A program made the translations under genes and the position numbers. A model generated the notes under the pieces. That model did no database searches, was not told the DNA's origin, and saw nothing but the letters and a program-made list of their open reading frames with translations. Below are positions 32,178 to 41,104 of a stretch of 63,827 bases of DNA, piece after piece. This stretch comes from GCA-2686265 sp036010965. GTDB taxonomy: Bacteria; Planctomycetota; UBA1135; GCA-002686595. Location of the stretch: contig DASCMO010000110.1 of the NCBI GenBank assembly GCA_036010965.1, positions 1 to 63,827 of the forward strand, read 5' to 3'. How positions within the stretch are numbered: position 1 is the stretch's first letter; the number at the start of each line of letters is the position of its first letter.

Positions 32178-33575
32178 ATGACCGACCCCGCTCCGAAGGT
32201 CCGCCTGCTCGACGCCAGTCGTCACCTGCGCCGCGTCCCCCTGCGCATCCCCTTCCACTTCGGGAACGCCGTGCTGACGGAGCTGGAGCTGGTCGCCCTG
32301 CGCACCCAGGTCGAGGTCGAAGGCTGCGGGGTCGTCTCGGGCGCTGCCGAGTCCGTCCTCGCACCTCTGTGGTTTGATAAGGATGGCAGCAAGTCGCTCG
32401 CCGAGCGCCGCGCGGCCCTGCTCGCCTCGGTGCAGCGCGCCGTGGACGCCACCGGCGACCTGCAGGAAGCGCCGCTGTTGGCCCTGCACGAGGCGGCGGC
32501 CGGCACCCTCGCGGACGGAGCCCGCGCGGCGGGCGAGCACGCCCTCGTCGGCAGCTTCGGCCCGGCCCTGCTGGAGCTGGCCCTGGTGGACGCCCTGTGC
32601 CGGGCGCGCTCGGTGACCTTGCACGGCGCCCTGCGCGAGGACCTGCTCGGCCTCGGACCGGAGTTCGCCGCCCACCTGCCGGCCGAACCCCTGGACCGGA
32701 TCGCCGTGCGGCACACGGTCGGGATGGCGGACCCTCTGACCGAAGCGGACGTCAGCGAGCGCCTCGACGACGGGTTGCCCGAGACGCTCGAGGAAGTCAT
32801 CCGCGAGACTGGCGGACAGCACTTCAAGCTCAAGATACCCGGAGATCCCGAGGCGGCCGTCGCCCGCATGGCGCGCGTCGCCGAGGTGCTCGACGAGCGA
32901 GCGGGCGACTACCGCCTGACCCTCGACGGCAATGAGCAGTTTTCCGACATCGACGCCCTGTCCGCCTTCGTGGAGAGGGCCGGCGTTGAACCGGCGCTCG
33001 GCGAGGCCTGGGCGCGCACCCTGTGGATCGAACAGCCCCTCGAGCGCGACGCCACCTTCGACCCCGCCCTGGCCGAACCCTTGCGCGAAGTGGCACGCAC
33101 GAAGCCCGTGGTGATCGACGAGGCGGACGCGACCGACGACGCCATCGAGCGCGCCCTGTGCCTCGGCTATGCCGGCACCTCCGCCAAGACCTGCAAGGGG
33201 ATCTTCCGCGTGCTGCACGCCCAGCGCGTCATCGGCGAGTGGAACGCCACCCACTCCCGGCCGGCGTTCCTGACGGGCGAGGACCTGACGACCGTCCCTC
33301 TGCTCGGCCTACACCAGGACGCCTGCGTCGCCGCATCGCTCGGCATCACGCACCTCGAGCGCAACGGACACCACTATGTTCGCGGCGCCGCGCACCTCTC
33401 GCTTCCCGAGCGCACCTGGGCCCTGGAAGCGCTGCCCACCCTCTACCGGCCGCTCGCCGACGGCGCGCCCGCCCTGCGCATCGAGAGCGGCTCGATCGAC
33501 ACCACGGAACTCTGCAAGCACGCCTTCGGGGGAGCCTTCACCCCCGACTGGGAAGCTCGCGAGGCGCTTGGATGA
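32178..33575 (+). CDS. Enolase-superfamily (mandelate racemase/dehydratase-type) enzyme
   Basis: 465 residues, longer than the usual 380-420. The C-terminal barrel carries the KxK catalytic motif (Lys217-Leu-Lys219 in HFKLKIPGD). The metal ligands appear as Asp250 in LTLDGNEQF, Glu285 in WIEQPLERD and Asp314 in VVIDEADATD. Lys337/Lys340 in TSAKTCKGIF follow the last ligand. Such enzymes dehydrate sugar acids to 2-keto-3-deoxy acids or racemise. ATG 32178 is used; upstream in-frame codons overlap the BadF gene. It shares a 4-bp overlap (ATGA) with the Nramp-like gene. Substrate unknown, but the cluster also has two DHDPS-like aldolases that could cleave a keto-deoxy acid. Confidence 0.85.
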   Translation: MTDPAPKVRLLDASRHLRRVPLRIPFHFGNAVLTELELVALRTQVEVEGCGVVSGAAESVLAPLWFDKDGSKSLAERRAALLASVQRAVDATGDLQEAPLLALHEAAAGTLADGARAAGEHALVGSFGPALLELALVDALCRARSVTLHGALREDLLGLGPEFAAHLPAEPLDRIAVRHTVGMADPLTEADVSERLDDGLPETLEEVIRETGGQHFKLKIPGDPEAAVARMARVAEVLDERAGDYRLTLDGNEQFSDIDALSAFVERAGVEPALGEAWARTLWIEQPLERDATFDPALAEPLREVARTKPVVIDEADATDDAIERALCLGYAGTSAKTCKGIFRVLHAQRVIGEWNATHSRPAFLTGEDLTTVPLLGLHQDACVAASLGITHLERNGHHYVRGAAHLSLPERTWALEALPTLYRPLADGAPALRIESGSIDTTELCKHAFGGAFTPDWEAREALG

Positions 33576-34804
33576 GCGGCGGCTTCCTGCGCAGGATGGG
33601 GCCGGCGTTGATCGTCGGCTCGGTCGTGCTCGGACCGGGGAGCATCCTGACCGCATCGCGCGTCGGGTGCGATTTTGGCTTCGAGCTCGTGTGGGTCGTG
33701 GCCGCCGCTGCGACACTGATGGCGGCGATGACGGCCCTCTCGTCGCACCTCGGCGCCACTCTGGACGGAACGCCCTGCGAGGTGCTCGCGCGCAGTGCGG
33801 GCCGGCCCGTCGCGGTCCTGGTGGGTCTGGTCCTGTTCGGCGTCGTCGCCTGCTTCCAGTTCAGCAACAACGTGGGCGTCCTTGCGGCGCTCGCCCCGCT
33901 CGGGATCCCTCCGGGGGCGGCGTCGGTCGGCGCGCTCGTCGCCCTCAACGCGGCCGTCGCGATCGCCTTGCTCGGTTTTCGGGAGCTCTATCGACCCCTC
34001 GAGCGCGCGATGAAGGTGCTGGTCGCCCTGATGATCCTGGCCTTCCTAGGCAACCTGTTCCTCGCCCGTCCCTCCCCCACGGCCTTCCTGGCCGGGCTCG
34101 TCCCGCACCTCCCGGCCCAAGGCCTGCGCGAGTCCTTCCTGCCCGTCACGGGCCTGATCGGCACGACCTTCTCCGTGGCCGGCGCGTTCTACACCGCCTA
34201 CCTCGTGCGTGCCAAGGGCTGGAAGGGCCAGCACGCACGCGAGCGTTCGTTCGACTCGCTGTTGAGCATCGGCATCCTCGGCGGCCTCTCGATGGTCGTG
34301 CTGGCCACGGCGGCCACCCTGCTCCATGGCCGGGTCGCTGGCGAGCAGCTCCAGAGTGCCGCAGATGTGGCGATGATGCTGGAGCCGCTGTTCGGCGGGG
34401 GCGCGGTGGTGCTGTTCGCCCTCGGCTTGCTGGCGGCCGCCTTCAGCTCGTTTCTCGGCAACGTCCTGATCGGAGGTACGGTGCTCGCCGACGGGCTCGG
34501 CCTGGGCGGCGAGGTCGACGGCAAGTGGACGCGGCGTTTCACCGTGCTGGCCCTGGCGATCGGGATGGGCGTGGCGCTGCTCGTCGTCCGCACGGGAGAG
34601 TCGCCGGTGCGCCTGATCCTCTTCGCTCAGGCTCTGACGGTGCTCGGCAACCCACTGCTGGCGGGCGTCATGCTCCTACTCGCACATCGCGGTCCGCCCG
34701 AGGCGCGCCCGCCGCTCTGGACCCGCACCCTGGCGTGGATCGGCTTCGTCCTGGTCGTGGTGCTCGCAGTGCGAACGGCGCTGCGCCTAATCGAGAGCCT
34801 CTGA
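33572..34804 (+). CDS. Nramp-fold transporter lacking canonical metal-binding residues
   Basis: 410 residues with about eleven hydrophobic segments, starting inside the enolase stop (ATGA). The first helix reads MGPALIVGSVVLGPGSILTA where Nramp proteins have the DPGN metal site. The TM6 equivalent reads GTTFSVAGAFYTAYLVRAKGW instead of the A-MPH motif. The fold assignment rests on the GPG start, FGFELVWV after TM1 and the overall helix spacing. With Asp, Asn and Met of the metal site missing, classical Mn/Fe transport is unlikely. Translational coupling to a dehydratase suggests uptake of an organic substrate or of Mg2+. Confidence 0.8.
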   Translation: MSGGFLRRMGPALIVGSVVLGPGSILTASRVGCDFGFELVWVVAAAATLMAAMTALSSHLGATLDGTPCEVLARSAGRPVAVLVGLVLFGVVACFQFSNNVGVLAALAPLGIPPGAASVGALVALNAAVAIALLGFRELYRPLERAMKVLVALMILAFLGNLFLARPSPTAFLAGLVPHLPAQGLRESFLPVTGLIGTTFSVAGAFYTAYLVRAKGWKGQHARERSFDSLLSIGILGGLSMVVLATAATLLHGRVAGEQLQSAADVAMMLEPLFGGGAVVLFALGLLAAAFSSFLGNVLIGGTVLADGLGLGGEVDGKWTRRFTVLALAIGMGVALLVVRTGESPVRLILFAQALTVLGNPLLAGVMLLLAHRGPPEARPPLWTRTLAWIGFVLVVVLAVRTALRLIESL

Positions 34805-36001
34805 GGGCCCATCCTCCGCGACCACCGCGCTCGATTCCGGGTCCGTCGAGAGCAATCGCTCGACCACCTGTGCGGGAGTCGGGGACGCCTGCCAGCGCTC
34901 GCGCACCACGCGCATGGCCAGCTCCTGCTTCCCTGCCAGGAACTCGAGCTCCTTGGGTACGGGCAGGCGCTTGGCGCTGATGCGCGGCGGAGCCCAGCCA
35001 CCGAAGTGTGCGGCCTGGCCGGCGGCGTAGAGGCTCCGCACGGTGCGCGCCAGCCGGCCGCGATCGAAGGCGAAGACGGGCTTCTCATTCGCCACGCGTG
35101 CGAGCATCGAGAAGGAGAAGGTGCTCCAGTAGAACGCGTACTCGGCCGCCAGAACCTGCTCCTCGAGCTCGCCGTAGGGACAGAACGGGACCAGGTCGCG
35201 CTCTCCCGGAAGGGCCTCCATGATCTCGATGATGTCAGGCGGCGCTACGAGCACGGGGCGGCGACCTGCCTTCTGGGTGGTGCCGATCAGGTGCGCGACG
35301 ATGCGGCAGATCCCGCTGCGACCGATCATCTTCTTCTGGACTTCGTAGTCGAAAGGAGAGAGGGCGAACAGCCAGGTCGCCGGCTCTTCCTCGGCGCTTT
35401 CCGGCACCTCTCGCCTGGAGCGGATCGTGTTCGGATTGAAGAACGAGATCCGATCCACCTCGTCCTGCGCCCCCACGTCCGGAACCAGAGTGGGGTAGAG
35501 GTGCGCCAGGCCCTCGATGCAGGGCAACTCGAAGAGCCTCCCTCTCGGGTCCAGCTTGCGAGCGAGCCAGCCATGGAGTTCCCGGACCCATCCCATCTTC
35601 CAGGTGAGGGCCCACTGGATGTCCGCGTCAGCGTTCGTGATGGTGGGCGTGAGACCGAGGAACGGGTCGCTGGTCACGATGCGGCAGCCGCGGGATCGCA
35701 GGCCTGCGACGAGTTCTTCCAGTTCCGTCCGCGAGAGCAGGCCCTCGTGGACGAGGAGATAGCCGCAGCAGAGGAAGACCAGGTCCGTTCGCTGCTCGTC
35801 GACAGCCCGCAGGATGTCTTCGAGGGTCGAGTAGGACGCCGTCGGCGCGGGCGGGTCGGGACCGACGACGGAGACGAGCTCTTCGGGGACGAGGACGCGC
35901 GCTTCGGCGGCGAAGGGTTGGTCGCGGAGGAAGATTGTGGACAGGGCAAGCTCGCCCCGCTCCTTGGAAATGACAAACAACGTGCGCTGGACCACACCCA
36001 T
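34787..36001 (-). CDS. Uncharacterised protein, possible GT-B-like fold
   Basis: 404 residues from ATG 36001 (GGAAG about 8 nt upstream); a longer frame to 36106 overlaps the lipoprotein gene and lacks a site. I do not recognise the family. The N-terminal half has VFLCCGYLLVHEGLLSRTELEEL. The C-terminal half (RPVLVAPPDIIEIMEALPG, LVPFCPYGELEEQVLAAEYAF, SMLARVANEKPVFAFDRG) resembles the second Rossmann lobe of GT-B glycosyltransferases, where a late acidic/Gly loop binds the nucleotide sugar. It converges with the Nramp-like gene and overlaps it by 18 bp. No signal peptide; cytosolic. Confidence 0.7.
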   Translation of the reverse strand: MGVVQRTLFVISKERGELALSTIFLRDQPFAAEARVLVPEELVSVVGPDPPAPTASYSTLEDILRAVDEQRTDLVFLCCGYLLVHEGLLSRTELEELVAGLRSRGCRIVTSDPFLGLTPTITNADADIQWALTWKMGWVRELHGWLARKLDPRGRLFELPCIEGLAHLYPTLVPDVGAQDEVDRISFFNPNTIRSRREVPESAEEEPATWLFALSPFDYEVQKKMIGRSGICRIVAHLIGTTQKAGRRPVLVAPPDIIEIMEALPGERDLVPFCPYGELEEQVLAAEYAFYWSTFSFSMLARVANEKPVFAFDRGRLARTVRSLYAAGQAAHFGGWAPPRISAKRLPVPKELEFLAGKQELAMRVVRERWQASPTPAQVVERLLSTDPESSAVVAEDGPSEALD

Positions 36002-36063
36002 CACCAATCTTCCGAGAGCTCTGTCATGCACGGCGGACAACCGCCAATGAGGATTCGGATCAC

Positions 36064-36627
36064 TCAGCGCCCCGTCGCCGCCCGAAAGAAGGCTTCCACG
36101 CCCCATTGAGCGGCGAACGCCTCACGCTCGGGCTGCTCGGAGACATCGAACGCTTCGAGCGCCTCTGCCGGGACAGCCACCTGCTCCACGCGCACCTCTT
36201 CGCCGTCGGCGTGGATCAAGAACAGCCCGCCGGCCTCCAGGGTGTACGCCTGGTCTCCGATGGTCCCCTCAACTCGAGGATCGTCGCCGCTGGAGAACGA
36301 GAAGGAGACGGGCTGGAAGGAAGGGCTGGACACCTGGCCGTGCAGGAAAGAGCCCGTCGCAGGTCCGCCCCCGCTCGAGCTTGTGATGCCCGTCCCATTG
36401 CTCCACAGCGCGATGTGGACGCTTCCCTGCCCTCCCCTCATCAGAGTGACGTTGGAGATCGCCCCTTCCGCCAGCCCTGAAATCCGCGTGGCGGGATCTG
36501 CGGTCAGGTCCGTGGCCCAGCTAATTTCCGATTGCTCCGTCCCCCAGGCACCGCCGTACACATCGCCGCAGGCAGCTGCCAGGAGCAGACCCATCAGGAC
36601 CAACGCATTCTTCGGGCTGTGTCTCAT
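36064..36627 (-). CDS. Small lipoprotein of unknown function
   Basis: 187 residues. The signal ends in LAAAC (lipobox, Cys20). The mature part is Gly/Ser-rich with alternating hydrophobic strands (TLMRGGQGSVHIALW, FQPVSFSFSSGDDPRVEG), consistent with a small beta-sandwich. A TACATT box ends 9 nt before the start. I do not recognise the family. It lies 62 bp upstream of the GT-B-like gene on the same strand and may be co-transcribed. Confidence 0.75.
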   Translation of the reverse strand: MRHSPKNALVLMGLLLAAACGDVYGGAWGTEQSEISWATDLTADPATRISGLAEGAISNVTLMRGGQGSVHIALWSNGTGITSSSGGGPATGSFLHGQVSSPSFQPVSFSFSSGDDPRVEGTIGDQAYTLEAGGLFLIHADGEEVRVEQVAVPAEALEAFDVSEQPEREAFAAQWGVEAFFRAATGR

Positions 36628-36636
36628 CGTGCCTTG

Positions 36637-36642
36637 AATGTA
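36637..36642 (-). promoter_or_regulatory. TACATT -10-like hexamer
   Basis: Minus-strand TACATT ends 9 nt before ATG 36627; part of the recurrent TAnnnT pattern. Confidence 0.4.
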
Positions 36643-36696
36643 CCGAGTCGCACACCGACCGTCACCTCTCCGTTGACTGGTGTGCGACGCGGGCCG

Positions 36697-37704
36697 TCAA
36701 CCGTCGGTCAACTGCGGGTAGGCAGCGCAGACGTGATCGATCTCGCGGGCCTGGCCGGGGGACAGGGTCTGCGCTGGGTCGAGGCACCAGGCGCCACGCA
36801 GTAGGCCCTGCCGACGCAAGACCTCGTTCACTCCGGCGATGCAGCCGGCGAAGCCGTTGGCGCGGTCGAAGACCGCGGCGTTGCACTCGGTGACCGCATC
36901 GGCGCGCTCCAGGAGTTCCCTCGAGGGTTCCTCGCCCGAGCGCGCGACGCGCCGGGTCTCCTCGAACAATTCGACCGCGCGTCGCGTCCACACGGCCCAA
37001 TGCCCCAGCAGACCGCCGACAAAGCGAGGCTCGTGGGGGGCCAGGAGATCGCGGGTGATGTGGTCGTCGTTGCCCGTGTAGAGCGCGACCTCGCCGGCGC
37101 GGCCCGAGGCGGCCACGCCCTCGACCACATCGAGCGTGAGCCGGCGGTCGAATGGCGCCGCCTTGATCGCCGCCGTACACGACAGCTCCGCCAGCCGAAG
37201 CCAGAATTCGCGGCCCAGGACGACGCCGCCGACCGCCGGCTGCAGGTAGAAGCCGAAGACCGGCAGCACCTCACCGACCGCTGCACAGTGAGCGATCCGC
37301 TCGTCATCGCCCGCGTCGGCCAGGGCGGCCAGACTGACCAGGGCCAGATCGAAACCCGCCTCGCGCGCTAGCCGCGCCTCGGCCAGGGCCTGCTCGGTCG
37401 GGCCCGCGACGCCCGCCACCAGCACGGGACGGCGGCCACCCGCGGCGACGTGCTCGCGTGCGGTGCGCGCGGCCAGGGAGAGCACCGGCTCCAGCAGGCC
37501 GTGCTCGCGGATCGCGAACTGCGTGGTGTGCACGCCGACCGCCAGGCCGCCCACACCGGCCTCCAGGTAGTAGCGAGAGAGACCGCACTGGCCCTCCTCG
37601 TCCAGCTCGCGCGCCTGGGTCAACGCCAGAGGATGAGCGGGGATGAAAAGGCCCGCGCGCAGAGCCGCCGCGAGGCCCGGGTCGAGGACCGCCGGAGGGC
37701 TCAA
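36697..37704 (-). CDS. DHDPS/N-acetylneuraminate-lyase family aldolase
   Basis: 335 residues from a TTG at 37704 that overlaps the TGA of the epimerase gene (TTGA). No ATG or GTG exists in the first 40 codons, so this coupled TTG start is the best choice. TIM barrel: GVGGLAVGVHTTQF early, Tyr153 in FGFYLQPAVGG and candidate Schiff-base Lys181 in AAIKAAPFDRR. Members split or form 2-keto acids, including 2-keto-3-deoxy sugar acids. It lies downstream of an epimerase and divergent from the isomerase/OYE fusion operon, which has a second, distantly related aldolase. Confidence 0.83.
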   Translation of the reverse strand: MSPPAVLDPGLAAALRAGLFIPAHPLALTQARELDEEGQCGLSRYYLEAGVGGLAVGVHTTQFAIREHGLLEPVLSLAARTAREHVAAGGRRPVLVAGVAGPTEQALAEARLAREAGFDLALVSLAALADAGDDERIAHCAAVGEVLPVFGFYLQPAVGGVVLGREFWLRLAELSCTAAIKAAPFDRRLTLDVVEGVAASGRAGEVALYTGNDDHITRDLLAPHEPRFVGGLLGHWAVWTRRAVELFEETRRVARSGEEPSRELLERADAVTECNAAVFDRANGFAGCIAGVNEVLRRQGLLRGAWCLDPAQTLSPGQAREIDHVCAAYPQLTDG

Positions 37705-38756
37705 AAGGCACCGTCCCGGCGCTCGAAGCCCGTGGGTTTGTCCCAACTCTCGCCGCCTGCCAGCAGCCAGGCGGCGGTCCAATCGATCAAGCGCTTGGTG
37801 CTGATCCGCGGCTGGCCGAAGCGCTCCACGGCGCGCGTGGCGTCGCTCAACAAGGCCGTGTCGCCCTCCCGTCCGCGGAAGATCGGCCCGCGACCGAAGC
37901 GCTCCCCGAAGGCCTGCGCCAACTCTCTCACCGCCACGAGTTCAGGCCCCGTGATGTTCAGGATCATCGGCGGACTCGCGCACAACCGGATGCAACGCAA
38001 GGCCGCCGCGCAGGCGTCCCCTTGCCAGATCACGTTCAGCCAGCCCATGGCGAGATCGACCGGCTCCCCTTCGAGCACCCTGCGCGCCACGTCCACCAGC
38101 ACGCCGTAGCGCAACTCCGCCGCGTAGTTCAGGCGAAACAGCAGCGCGGGAGTACCGTCGGATACGGAGCGTTCCTCGAACGCCCGCTCGCGCGCCAGGA
38201 CCGATTGGGCGTACTCCCCCACGGGGGCGGGTGGCGTGTCCTCGCGCGCCCCCCGGCTCTCGACGGGCGTGAAGGGATAGACGTTGCCGCTCGAGAAGAC
38301 GACCGTCGGCACACCGGCGAAGCGCTCGGCCACGAGTTGTGGCAAGGAAGCGTTCACCGCCCAGGTGTGGGCGGTGTCGTCGGTCGTGCCGAACTTGGTC
38401 CCGACCAGGAACAGCACCGCGGCCGCCTCCGGCAGCTCCGCGAGCGCGGTCGGATCGAGCAGGTCCACGGCGAGCGTGCGGACGCCCGCCGACTCCAGGC
38501 GCGCGCGGATCGCCCCGTCGCCAAAGCGCGAGACGGCGACGACCTCGCCCGAGCGACCGCTCGCGTCCAGGGCGCGGCGCGCCATGCGGGCGAGGCTGGG
38601 GCCCATCTTGCCGCCAGCGCCGAGCACCAGCAGGTCGCCCTCCAGGGCCGCCAGGTCCTCGATCGCCCCCGGCGAGGGGCGCGACAGGCACTCCTCGAGG
38701 TCTTCCACCCCCTCGATGGCGTCGGGCCACACCGCGCCGCGCTCGTTCTGCTTCAT
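37701..38756 (-). CDS. NAD-dependent epimerase/dehydratase with altered YxxxK
   Basis: 351 residues from ATG 38756. Rossmann motif LVLGAGGKMGPSLA (44-57, GxGGxxG), then SSGNVYPF and the active-site segment EYAQSVLARERA, where Tyr182 is present but the usual Lys four residues later is Val186. The N-terminal 35 residues are an extra acidic extension (GVEDLEECLSRPSPG). Extended SDR family, acting on a sugar or nucleotide sugar. The missing Lys questions normal oxidoreductase or epimerase activity. It overlaps the DHDPS-like gene by 4 bp and is divergent from the isomerase/OYE gene, 65 bp apart. Confidence 0.85.
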   Translation of the reverse strand: MKQNERGAVWPDAIEGVEDLEECLSRPSPGAIEDLAALEGDLLVLGAGGKMGPSLARMARRALDASGRSGEVVAVSRFGDGAIRARLESAGVRTLAVDLLDPTALAELPEAAAVLFLVGTKFGTTDDTAHTWAVNASLPQLVAERFAGVPTVVFSSGNVYPFTPVESRGAREDTPPAPVGEYAQSVLARERAFEERSVSDGTPALLFRLNYAAELRYGVLVDVARRVLEGEPVDLAMGWLNVIWQGDACAAALRCIRLCASPPMILNITGPELVAVRELAQAFGERFGRGPIFRGREGDTALLSDATRAVERFGQPRISTKRLIDWTAAWLLAGGESWDKPTGFERRDGAF

Positions 38757-38784
38757 CCCGCTCGTACTCCCGCGCTCACCGCCG

Positions 38785-38790
38785 ATCCTA
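38785..38790 (-). promoter_or_regulatory. TAGGAT -10-like box for the epimerase operon
   Basis: Minus-strand TAGGAT lies 28 nt before ATG 38756, back to back with a plus-strand TACCCT at 38809-38814. This makes a compact divergent promoter region in 65 bp. Confidence 0.4.
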
Positions 38791-38808
38791 CCAGGACGCC
38801 CGGTGCTG

Positions 38809-38814
38809 TACCCT
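38809..38814 (+). promoter_or_regulatory. TACCCT -10-like hexamer
   Basis: TACCCT ends 7 nt before ATG 38822; leaderless-type spacing. Confidence 0.4.
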
Positions 38815-38821
38815 CTCGCCG

Positions 38822-41104
38822 ATGAGGCTGGCGGTGTGCAACGAGCTCTTCGAGGAGCGCGACCTCGGTCGGGTGTGCGAGGCCATCGTGAAGGCCGGCT
38901 TCGAGGGGATCGAGATCGCGCCCTACACCCTCGCGGACGACCCGCGCGAGATCGACGAGGCGCGCGCGGAACAGCTGGGCCGAACAGTGCGCGACAGTGG
39001 CCTGAGCGTCGTCGGGCTGCACTGGCTGCTCGCTCGGCCGGAGGGTCTGCACCTGACCACGGCCGACGACGCTGTGCGCGCCCGAACAACCGAGTTCTTG
39101 CGGCACCTGGCCCGCATCTGCTCCGCCATGGAGGGAAGCCTGCTCGTCCTCGGCAGCCCACGCCAACGCGATGTCCCGCCGGGCGAGCGCCCCGAGGACG
39201 CCTTCGAGCGCGCCGCCGAGGTGTGCCGCGGAGTGTGCGAGACGGCCGGCCCCCTGGGCGTGACCCTGGCCATCGAGCCCCTCGCGCCCTCGGTCACTAA
39301 CTTCCTCACCAACGCGGCCGAGGTGGTGCGCCTGATCGAGGCCGTCGGCCATCCCGCTTGCAGGCTGCACCTCGACGCGGGAGCCATGGCGAGCGAGGCG
39401 CGATCCGCCGAGCGAATCGTCGCCGACCATGCTGATCTCCTGGCGCACGTGCACGCCAACGACCCCGCCGGGGGCGGGCCGGGCTCGGGCGCGCTCGATC
39501 TCGCGCCGATGGTGCGCGCCCTGCGCGAGGCCGCCTACCCGGGCTGGCTCTCGGTCGAGATCTTCGAGACTCCCCTCCCGCCGGAGCAGGCCGCGCTCGA
39601 GAGCGCCCGGACCCTCAAGCGCATCCTCGCGCAGGACGACGAGCCCGCGCCCGTGCCCCAGCGCTACCCCGCCCCGGGCCGCGTGCGGACGGCGGCGGAG
39701 TTTCGCGAGCACCTGCGCGAGGTGGCGCCCGACCTGGATTGCGCCCTCGAGCCGCGCGGGGCCGCCGGCCCCCTCGGAGAGCCCTTCGAGATCGCCGGGC
39801 GGACCCTCTCCAACCGCTTTGCCATACACCCCATGGAAGGCTGGGATGGAACGCGCACCGGACTGCCGACGGAACACACCCTGCGTCGCTGGAAGCGCTT
39901 CGGTCAGAGCGGTGCGCAGCTGATCTGGGGCGGCGAGGCCTTCGCGGTGCGCGAGGACGGTCGCGCGAATCCCCATCAGCTCTTCCACAACCCCGACGTG
40001 GACTCCGCCGCGGGACTCGCAACTTTGCTGCAGAGCCTGCGTGAGGGAAGTCGCGCCATCGGCGAGGACCCCGACGGCCTCTTCGTCGGCCTGCAACTGA
40101 CACACTCCGGACGCTTCGCGCGACCCGACGGCGAGGCGGCCCCACGCACGGCCTGCACCCACCCGCTGCTCGATCCGCGCGTCGGCGCCACCGAGGCAAG
40201 CGTCCTCAGCGATGGCGAGCTCGAGGCCATCGGAGAGGACTACGTGCGCACCGCGCGCCTCGCACGCGATGTTGGCTTTGACTTTGTGGACGTGAAGTGC
40301 TGCCACGGCTACCTGATGCACGAGCTGCTGGGTGCACGCCACCGCGAGGGGCCCTACGGCGGCTCCCTGGCCAATCGCGCGCGGCTGTTCACCCGCATCG
40401 TCGAGGGGATTCGATCCGAGTGCCCCGAACTCACCGTCGGGACGCGCGTCTCCGTCGGGGACATCCTGCCCTTCGCCCCCCATCCCCACACCAGCGTCGG
40501 CGTCCCGGCAGCCTGGTCGGAGCGCGCGCCCTTCGAACACGGCTTCGGTATCGACCCCGAGGACCCGCGGCGGATGAACCTCGAAGAACCGCTGCAATTC
40601 GTCGAGATGGCCCGCGACCTGGGCGTGAGACTGCTGAACGTGACCCTCGGCTCGCCCTACACCTGCCCGCACCTGCAGCGCCCGGCGACCTTCCCGCCCA
40701 GCGACGGCTACCTGCCGCCGGCCGACCCGCTCGTCTCCGTCGCCGAGCACCTGCGCGCGGCGCGGCGCTGCAAGGAGCGATTCGAGGATCTCATCGTGGT
40801 CGGCACGGGCTACAGCTACCTGCAGGAGTGGCTGCCGCACGTGGCCGAGCACGAGATCGCCACCGGCGGCGTCGATTTCGTCGGCATCGGACGCGGCGTC
40901 CTGTCTTACCCTGAGCTGCCTCGCGACGTGCTCGCGAGGGTCCCCATCGACCGCAAGCGGCTCTGCCGCACCTTCAGCGACTGCACGACGGCGCCTCGTA
41001 ACGGGATGGTGAGCGGCTGCTTCCCGCTCGACCCCCACTACAAGGACTTGCCGGAGGCCGTGCGACTCAAGGACCTGAAGGCAACCGAGAGGAAGAGCCC
41101 GTGA
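38822..41104 (+). CDS. Fusion: xylose-isomerase-like TIM barrel plus Old Yellow Enzyme-like flavoprotein
   Basis: 760 residues from ATG 38822. Residues about 1-275 form a sugar isomerase/epimerase-type TIM barrel (GFEGIEIAPYTL, LAIEPLAPSVTNF, CRLHLDAGAM, HVHANDPAGGG, LSVEIFET) with metal-site Glu/Asp/His/Glu. Residues about 300-760 are an OYE-family NADH:flavin oxidoreductase (NRFAIHPMEGWDGT, FVDVKCCHGYLMHELL, GPYGGSLANRARL, LIVVGTGYSYLQEW). The C-terminal Cys run C-RTFSD-C...SG-C recalls the Fe-S region of dienoyl-CoA-reductase-like members. It overlaps the next transporter by 4 bp (GTGA). A two-step enzyme isomerising then reducing, or disproportionating, a keto-sugar is inferred. Confidence 0.88.
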   Translation: MRLAVCNELFEERDLGRVCEAIVKAGFEGIEIAPYTLADDPREIDEARAEQLGRTVRDSGLSVVGLHWLLARPEGLHLTTADDAVRARTTEFLRHLARICSAMEGSLLVLGSPRQRDVPPGERPEDAFERAAEVCRGVCETAGPLGVTLAIEPLAPSVTNFLTNAAEVVRLIEAVGHPACRLHLDAGAMASEARSAERIVADHADLLAHVHANDPAGGGPGSGALDLAPMVRALREAAYPGWLSVEIFETPLPPEQAALESARTLKRILAQDDEPAPVPQRYPAPGRVRTAAEFREHLREVAPDLDCALEPRGAAGPLGEPFEIAGRTLSNRFAIHPMEGWDGTRTGLPTEHTLRRWKRFGQSGAQLIWGGEAFAVREDGRANPHQLFHNPDVDSAAGLATLLQSLREGSRAIGEDPDGLFVGLQLTHSGRFARPDGEAAPRTACTHPLLDPRVGATEASVLSDGELEAIGEDYVRTARLARDVGFDFVDVKCCHGYLMHELLGARHREGPYGGSLANRARLFTRIVEGIRSECPELTVGTRVSVGDILPFAPHPHTSVGVPAAWSERAPFEHGFGIDPEDPRRMNLEEPLQFVEMARDLGVRLLNVTLGSPYTCPHLQRPATFPPSDGYLPPADPLVSVAEHLRAARRCKERFEDLIVVGTGYSYLQEWLPHVAEHEIATGGVDFVGIGRGVLSYPELPRDVLARVPIDRKRLCRTFSDCTTAPRNGMVSGCFPLDPHYKDLPEAVRLKDLKATERKSP

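Noticed and set aside
33572..34804. Annotation as a Mn/Fe Nramp transporter
   Set aside because: The DPGN and MPH metal-site motifs are not present, so the canonical metal function is not supported.
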